Part shown: piece after piece, positions 43,939-48,837 of the stretch
Numbering within the stretch: the first letter of the stretch is position 1
How the letters are laid out: each line of letters opens with the position of its first letter
Assembly: GCA_949288715.1 (NCBI GenBank)
Contig: CASELH010000024.1
Location: 1-48,837 of the forward strand
DNA length: 48,837 nt
Direction of reading: 5' to 3'
DNA from: an uncultured Bacteroides sp.
Lineage (GTDB): Bacteria; Bacteroidota; Bacteroidia; Bacteroidales; Bacteroidaceae
Position numbers and translations under genes: made by a program
The notes under the pieces: model-generated
The model's database searches: none
What the model was told of the DNA's origin: nothing
The model's input: the letters and a program-made list of their open reading frames with translations, nothing else

Positions 43939-45261
43939 TTACTTTTTAGGCCAGAATTCATCTACCAAGTCTTTCTTGATGTTGACTTCTTCGGGCTTAA
44001 AGTATTTACCAAACAAGCTCCATGCCACATCCAGCATCTCCGTAGTATTCAGATTGACATCAATGGCAAGCAATTGGCTGGAATAATCTTTGGCAAAAGC
44101 AAGGGTGCGCTCGTCGTAGTTGGTCAGGTCGAACCCGTTTTCCTGTTTGGTCTTTGCATTGGCGGCATCAGCATACAGGCGCACGGCGGCATTCATTACC
44201 TGCGGATGGTCGCGGCGAGTCTTCTTGCCTGTAACCAATTGTTTCAAACGAGACAAAGAGCGGAACGGGTCAACAATAACCTTGCCTATATCGCTATCCC
44301 GGCGCAGGAACAGCTGGCCTTCTGTGATATAACCCGTATTATCGGGCACGGCATGCGTGATATCGCCGCCCGAAAGCGTAGTAACCGCAATGATGGTGAT
44401 AGAACCGCCTGTAGGAAACTGCACGGCCTTTTCGTATATCTTTGCCAAATCGGAATACAATGACCCCGGCATAGAGTCTTTCGAAGGAATTTGATCCATA
44501 CGGTTGGACACAATGGCAAGCGCATCGGCATACGAAGTCATATCGGTCAGCAATACTAAAACTTTCTCGTTGTGCTCTACTGCAAAATATTCGGCAGCGG
44601 TCAGCGCCATGTCCGGAATCAGCAAGCGTTCTACCGGAGGATTCTCCGTAGTGTTCATGAAGCAGACAATACGGTCCAACGCGCCGGCATTCGAAAAGAC
44701 ATTCTTAAAATACAGGTAATCGTCGTTCGTCATACCCATACCGCCCAGAATAATTTTATCGGTTTCCGCACGCAAGGCCACGGTTGCCATCACCTGGTTG
44801 AACGGTTGGTCGGGGTCGGCAAAGAAAGGAATCTTTTGCCCGGACACCAAGGTATTGTTCAAATCGATGCCGGCAATACCTGTGGCAATAAGTTCTGAAG
44901 GCTGCTTGCGGCGTACGGGATTGACCGAAGGACCGCCAATTTCCACTTCCTTTCCTTCTATTTCAGGCCCGCCATCTATAGGGTGCCCGAAGGCATCGAA
45001 AAAACGTCCGGCCAACTGATTGCTGACCTTCAGCGTAGGCGCTTTTCCCAAGAACACGACTTCGGCATTGGTAGGGATGCCTTCCGTCCCTTCAAATACC
45101 TGTAAAGTGATATTGTCACCCGCAATTTTCACCACCTGGGCCAATTTGCCATTCACGGTGGCCAACTCATCATAACCTACTCCCGTTGCCTTCAACGAAC
45201 ATGTAGCCTTCGTTATTTGGGCGATTTTGGTATATATCTTTTGAAATGCTTTTGCTGCCAT
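43939..45261 (-). CDS. ntpB: V-type ATPase subunit B
   Basis: Non-catalytic regulatory subunit of the A3B3 head. The 440 residues include the N-terminal barrel (TKATCSLKATGVGYDELATVNG), a nucleotide-binding fold that lacks the P-loop GxxxxGKT (SGQKIPFFADPDQPFNQV stands in its place), GMGMTNDDYLYF, ERLLIPDMALTAAEYFAVEHNEKVLVLLTDMT and PSKDSMPGSLYSDLAKIYEKA. The absence of a P-loop together with PGSLYSDLA separates B from A. It lies 51 bp after the A gene. Confidence 0.96.
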   Translation of the reverse strand: MAAKAFQKIYTKIAQITKATCSLKATGVGYDELATVNGKLAQVVKIAGDNITLQVFEGTEGIPTNAEVVFLGKAPTLKVSNQLAGRFFDAFGHPIDGGPEIEGKEVEIGGPSVNPVRRKQPSELIATGIAGIDLNNTLVSGQKIPFFADPDQPFNQVMATVALRAETDKIILGGMGMTNDDYLYFKNVFSNAGALDRIVCFMNTTENPPVERLLIPDMALTAAEYFAVEHNEKVLVLLTDMTSYADALAIVSNRMDQIPSKDSMPGSLYSDLAKIYEKAVQFPTGGSITIIAVTTLSGGDITHAVPDNTGYITEGQLFLRRDSDIGKVIVDPFRSLSRLKQLVTGKKTRRDHPQVMNAAVRLYADAANAKTKQENGFDLTNYDERTLAFAKDYSSQLLAIDVNLNTTEMLDVAWSLFGKYFKPEEVNIKKDLVDEFWPKK

Positions 45262-45312
45262 CTCTTTTTCTATCCTTATTTAAAACGAATTTGTTATTTT
45301 AACCTGTTACGT

Positions 45313-47067
45313 TCAACTCTTACGTTCCTCAAGCAAAGCCTTCAATTGCATGCGGAAGTTTTCGTATTGCTCCGACTTGAATTTCGAGTAATTCATCTGC
45401 TTGCAGATGTTTATCATCTTCTTGAAATAATCCATCACTTCATTGAAGTTCTCGAACTGAAACTCCGTATGGCAAATGTCTATCACCATGTTCAGAATTT
45501 CTTCTTGGCGCTCCATAGAAGTTACCGCATCAATTTCATCGAAAGCATCCTGCTGAAGAACTACAAAGTCTATTAATTCAGATTTCCAGAAGATGACGTG
45601 ATATTCAACCGGCACGCCATCATCGCCCAAGATGTTAATCTGTTCAGCAATCTCCTTTCCGCGCTGCAAGCGGGTCTTTATCTCGTTTACCTTGCTTATC
45701 CACTCGCTATTGATGCGCTGGCTTATATAGGCTTCAAACTCAGGGTATTCAATATACTTGGAATATGAATCTATCGGATTTACGGCCGGGTAACGCTTTT
45801 TATCGGCACGGTCTTGCTCCAGCGCATAAAAACAACGGGCCACTTTCTTCGTATTCTCCGTCACAGGCTCTTTCAAGTTACCACCTGCCGGCGAAACAGT
45901 TCCGATAAACGTAATGGAGCCCGTCTGCCCGTTGTTTAACACCACATATCCTGCACGTCCGTAGAAATTGGAGATAATGGAGGACAAATCCATAGGGAAA
46001 GCATCCGGTCCGGGCAGTTCCTCCATACGGTTTGACATTTCGCGCAATGCCTGTGCCCAGCGGGAAGTAGAGTCGGCCATCAGCAACACCTTCAGCCCCA
46101 TGCTACGATAATATTCGGCAATCGTCATGGCTGTGTATACCGAAGCCTCACGGGCAGCCACAGGCATGTTAGATGTATTGGCAATAATAATGGTACGCTC
46201 CATCAGTTTCCGCCCGGTGTGCGGGTCGACCAGTTCTGGAAATTCAGTAAAAATCTCCACAACCTCATTGGCACGTTCGCCGCAGGCAGCTATAATCACA
46301 ATATCGGCCTCCGCTTGCTTGGAAATGGCATGCTGAAGCACGGTCTTTCCCGTACCGAAAGGCCCGGGAATGAATCCTGTACCGCCTTCGACTATAGGAT
46401 TCAGAGTATCGATGACGCGAACTCCCGTTTCCAGCAGTTTGAAAGGACGCGGTTTTTCCCGGTAATTGGTCATGGCACGCTTCACCGGCCATTTTTGAAT
46501 CATGTTTACTTTTACCTCATTCCCGTCTTCATCTGTCAGAACAGCAATCGTGTCTTCTATGCAATAGTCTCCTTCATTCACAATCGACTTAACCGTGCAA
46601 GTACCCTTTTGGGTGAACGGAACCATAATCTTCAGCGGCTGGTGGTTTTCTTCCACCTGTCCCAGCCACGCAGAAGCTTCCACTTTGTCACCGGCTTTTA
46701 CCAAAGGAATGAAATGCCATTTTCTTTCTTTATCCAAAGGATAAGTATACTGGCCGCGCTTCAAGAAAACGCCCTCCATCTTGTCCAGGTCATTCTGCAA
46801 GCCATCGTAATTTTTGGAAAGCATACCCGGCCCCAATGTCACTTCAAGCATGTGCCCCGTGAATTCTGCTTCAGCACCAACCTTTAAACCGCGGGTGCTT
46901 TCAAAAACCTGCACATATACTTGTGTACCTACTACCTTAATAACCTCTGCCATCAGTCTGTCGCCCCCAGTCAAAATATAACATATCTCATTTTGTGCCA
47001 CTGGGCCATCTACGACAAGGGTCACCATGTTGGCTATTACGCCACTAACCGTTCCTTTTGTTGCCAT
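45313..47067 (-). CDS. ntpA: V-type ATPase catalytic subunit A
   Basis: ATP-hydrolysing subunit of the V1 head. The 584 residues contain the N-terminal barrel (MATKGTVSGVIANMVTLVVDGP), the long non-homologous insertion typical of V-type A subunits (about 115-190, with YTYPLDKERKWHFIPLVKAGD), the P-loop GPFGTGKT near residue 235, ACGERANEVVEIF, ERTIIIANTSNMPVAARE and LLMADSTSRWAQALREMSNRMEELPGPDAFP. The head motif IPGPFGTGKT differs a little from the more usual GAFGCGKT. It lies 15 bp after the DUF2764 gene and 51 bp before B. Confidence 0.97.
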   Translation of the reverse strand: MATKGTVSGVIANMVTLVVDGPVAQNEICYILTGGDRLMAEVIKVVGTQVYVQVFESTRGLKVGAEAEFTGHMLEVTLGPGMLSKNYDGLQNDLDKMEGVFLKRGQYTYPLDKERKWHFIPLVKAGDKVEASAWLGQVEENHQPLKIMVPFTQKGTCTVKSIVNEGDYCIEDTIAVLTDEDGNEVKVNMIQKWPVKRAMTNYREKPRPFKLLETGVRVIDTLNPIVEGGTGFIPGPFGTGKTVLQHAISKQAEADIVIIAACGERANEVVEIFTEFPELVDPHTGRKLMERTIIIANTSNMPVAAREASVYTAMTIAEYYRSMGLKVLLMADSTSRWAQALREMSNRMEELPGPDAFPMDLSSIISNFYGRAGYVVLNNGQTGSITFIGTVSPAGGNLKEPVTENTKKVARCFYALEQDRADKKRYPAVNPIDSYSKYIEYPEFEAYISQRINSEWISKVNEIKTRLQRGKEIAEQINILGDDGVPVEYHVIFWKSELIDFVVLQQDAFDEIDAVTSMERQEEILNMVIDICHTEFQFENFNEVMDYFKKMINICKQMNYSKFKSEQYENFRMQLKALLEERKS

Positions 47068-47082
47068 ATCTTACTAATATTT

Positions 47083-47922
47083 TTATCTGAATTCTTCGGG
47101 TATCTGGACTTCGTCCTTCAACGCGGCAATAATACTGCGAAACATCTTATTACCCTTCTCCTTATCCAACGGAATCCACCGCTCAATCATACTCAATTGT
47201 TGGAAAAAGACAATAATACGTTCAATTGTGAAATACTCAAATACAGAATGTTCTTCCAACCAATTCCAACGCAATTGGTCTATTTTCTTCTCCCGTTCTA
47301 CCAAATCTTCCGTTTCGCCTGCCTTAACCAGCTGTTCCCAATAATCAATGCTACCTGAAAGACCAAAATCTCGCGCATTAGACGTGCGCAAAGCATCGCA
47401 CACAGGCGTTTCTCCCACAATTTGTGAAGACACATCCAACTTATACTTGCGGGCTGTCAAAGCTATCAAGACATTGTTTACAGTAAGATTGAAGTCAAAC
47501 CAATCTACCATAAAACGATTTTTACAGCGCAATGCATATGCATAGTAAAGTGCAGACAAACGGTCGTCCCACAGCACCGACGCATCCAAAGGCTCTTTAA
47601 AATATTCTGTCAAGAAAACAGACATGTAAGAAGGAAGCTGAGATTCAGACATTTCAGCACCTTCTTTCATCAAAGATATACCTTCCTGCAAACTGTCTTT
47701 TGAATAAATTCCCCGCAAATCTATCGCAGCATCCCTGTCTTTCAACAGCTTCAGCAAATTCTGATTATCAAATTGCAGATAAAACAAATCCAACAACTTG
47801 CGGTCTTGGCTTGACAAAAAAGGATAATACTCATCCCTAAAATCAGCCAATGTGCAATACAACTTATTGTCGTCCAAAGCCAATTCGGGAAGTCCGGCTA
47901 TTAAGTAATAATACTTACCCAT
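47083..47922 (-). CDS. DUF2764 protein, likely V-ATPase C-type subunit
   Basis: A 279-residue soluble, mainly helical protein (MGKYYYLIAGLPELALDDNKLYCTLADFRDEYYPFL). It matches the DUF2764 family found within V-type ATPase operons of Bacteroidetes, Chlamydiae and spirochetes, always between E and A. No subunit C (the funnel joining stalk and ring) is found elsewhere in this operon, and both the size and helical nature suit that role. Recognisable segments include LSALYYAYALRCKNRFMVDWFDFNLTVNNVLIAL, similar in style to the helical repeats of subunit C/d. The C-like function is inferred from position and shape, not from clear sequence identity. Confidence 0.88.
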   Translation of the reverse strand: MGKYYYLIAGLPELALDDNKLYCTLADFRDEYYPFLSSQDRKLLDLFYLQFDNQNLLKLLKDRDAAIDLRGIYSKDSLQEGISLMKEGAEMSESQLPSYMSVFLTEYFKEPLDASVLWDDRLSALYYAYALRCKNRFMVDWFDFNLTVNNVLIALTARKYKLDVSSQIVGETPVCDALRTSNARDFGLSGSIDYWEQLVKAGETEDLVEREKKIDQLRWNWLEEHSVFEYFTIERIIVFFQQLSMIERWIPLDKEKGNKMFRSIIAALKDEVQIPEEFR

Positions 47923-47936
47923 ACCACCAAGAACAA

Positions 47937-48527
47937 TTAAAAGAGCATTTCCACGATTTGCGGACGTAAGAACTCCTTAAAATAATTCATGAATTCCTCT
48001 TCACCAAAATTCACCTTATAAGAACCGTCAGCCGGTGAAATAGAAAACAAAGTCTTAATGCCATTAACTTGCTTTATCTCAACGCCCTTATCTAACAACG
48101 TTTTAGCCTTTGCCTCAAAGTATTTTTTCAGATTTTCCGCATCCGATGTCGAAATCACTATAGGCTCATCAACGCTCCATTTAGAGGCTAATGAGACAAC
48201 GAAACTGTTAAAATAGTTCTTATCTTTAATGAAACCATCAACACTATCTGCCACTATCTTATCCGTAATTAAAGAAGAGATTTCCGATTTCAACGCATTT
48301 ACAGCTTGGGAGGCAAACAGCTTCAGCTCGGATTTTGTGTTATCTTCCAAATCTTTAGCAGACTTCTGAGCAGCTGCAAGAAGCGCGTCAGCTTCCCGTT
48401 GCGCATCGTTCACTATTTTTTTGGCCTCTTCTTGAGACTGCGCAATTATTTTCTGCGCCTCCTCATTCCCCTTCTCTACCCCTTCACGATAAATCCTATC
48501 AGTCAGCTCTTGAATTTTGTTTTCCAT
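47937..48527 (-). CDS. ntpE: V-type ATPase peripheral stalk subunit E
   Basis: Stator subunit tying the head to the membrane. The 196-residue protein has a long N-terminal coiled coil (residues 1-75, IYREGVEKGNEEAQKIIAQS and NDAQREADALLAAAQKSAKD) and a C-terminal globular domain with VNFGEEEFMNYFKEFLRPQIVEMLF, the family end. It is the first gene of the operon, 14 bp before the DUF2764 gene. No G/H subunit, the usual coiled-coil partner of E, is seen, so either E self-pairs or a G-like gene lies elsewhere. The coding sequence is more AT-rich than genes in the left half of the window. Confidence 0.93.
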   Translation of the reverse strand: MENKIQELTDRIYREGVEKGNEEAQKIIAQSQEEAKKIVNDAQREADALLAAAQKSAKDLEDNTKSELKLFASQAVNALKSEISSLITDKIVADSVDGFIKDKNYFNSFVVSLASKWSVDEPIVISTSDAENLKKYFEAKAKTLLDKGVEIKQVNGIKTLFSISPADGSYKVNFGEEEFMNYFKEFLRPQIVEMLF

Positions 48528-48601
48528 AATAAAAAGGAATTATTATATTATTTTTCTTGATTCTATAACAATTAGCTATTCATTTTTCAAAAAATACGCC
48601 C

Positions 48602-48617
48602 CAAAAATACAAAAATA
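48602..48617 (-). promoter_or_regulatory. Tandem -7-like boxes of the V-ATPase operon
   Basis: The minus strand reads TATTTTTG twice in a row (48602-48609 and 48610-48617), both matching TAnnTTTG, about 75-90 nt before the E subunit ATG. The surroundings are AT-rich and no good -33 element is visible, so which copy is used is unclear. Confidence 0.5.
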
Positions 48618-48741
48618 CATTTGATATAAAGAAAAGAATTTGATAAGAATACACTAAGACTACTCAAACATTCGTGATTATTTCACTTTTATTACATTAA
48701 TTAATCAATTCGTTTATCCAGTAGTTTTGCTTACACCACCA

Positions 48742-48829
48742 CCGGGCAAGCCTTTCAAAGGCCGCGAGCAAGGGTTGAAACGCTCCCGGGCAGGCCCTTA
48801 ATGCCTGCAGCGGCAACGCTCCATCACCC
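48742..48829. repeat. 22-nt tandem array F
   Basis: Four 22-nt units start at 48742, 48764, 48786 and 48808 and reach nearly to the window end, so the array may continue. Units contain GGGCAAGCCTTTCAAAGG, AGCAAGGGTTGAAACGCT and GGGCAGGCCCTTAATGCC; several can form small stems (GCAGGC with GCCTGC). The second unit shares an 18-nt word with array A. It lies 215 bp upstream of the V-ATPase start; apart from the promoter boxes, the 310 bp between that gene and the window edge hold no gene. Confidence 0.78.
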
Positions 48830-48837
48830 CCTCGCGC

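Overview
The window looks like a chromosomal segment of a gut-type Bacteroidales bacterium, most likely Bacteroides, Phocaeicola or a close relative. Supporting signs are promoters with the Bacteroides -7 box TAnnTTTG (several with a TTG or TTTG element 20 nt upstream), many lipoproteins, Bacteroidetes-typical families (DUF4293, DUF5106, DUF4369-thioredoxin, HU-like proteins with tails, a collagen-like/GLUG lipoprotein, S16 with an Ala/Glu-rich tail), and an F-type ATP synthase operon that starts with atpD. No rRNA, tRNA, prophage, insertion sequence or CRISPR array was recognised. Coding density is high and most genes are housekeeping or cell-envelope genes. By eye, base composition drifts from GC-rich (first two thirds) to clearly more AT-rich in the V-type ATPase operon at the right end.

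Layout. 1-10.1 kb: start of the F-type ATP synthase operon (atpD, minus, cut by the window edge), an AraC-type regulator divergent from an RND tripartite efflux set (lipoprotein adaptor, inner-membrane pump, TolC-like channel), a lipoprotein metallo-beta-lactamase-fold hydrolase and a DUF5106 thioredoxin-like lipoprotein. 10.1-16.2 kb (minus): bamD-rpoZ-DUF4293, paaK-like ligase with a tandem ACT protein, and rlmD with an RluA-type pseudouridine synthase. 16.6-22.1 kb (plus): ppdK, ispE overlapping a SpoU/TrmH methyltransferase, and rpsP. 22.2-26.5 kb: HU-like protein, a large collagen-like/GLUG surface lipoprotein and a TlpA-like thioredoxin lipoprotein. 26.6-36.1 kb (minus): ThrE-type exporter, exported MORN-repeat protein, PBP1A with an HPPK-like gene and an M16-like protein lacking its zinc motif, then an outer-membrane beta-barrel protein with an FtsH protease. 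36.4-40.8 kb (minus): glycogen phosphorylase and glycogen synthase. 41.0-48.5 kb (minus): a seven-gene V-type ATPase operon (E, DUF2764, A, B, D, I, K), giving this organism both F- and V-type rotary ATPases. The K subunit carries the residues that bind Na+ in Enterococcus NtpK.

The most unusual signal is non-coding. Six intergenic regions carry short tandem arrays with a period of 22 nt (23 nt in one). Their sequences differ from array to array, but several share one degenerate unit in the same register; the first and last arrays, about 46 kb apart, share an identical 18-nt word at the same place in the unit. Most lie upstream of a gene start. Separately, two copies of a roughly 150-nt hairpin element have different outer arms that are each still complementary, which suggests selection for structure. 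No complete new multi-gene system stands out. The 22-nt arrays, the paired hairpins and the unassigned stalk subunit of the V-ATPase are the best leads.
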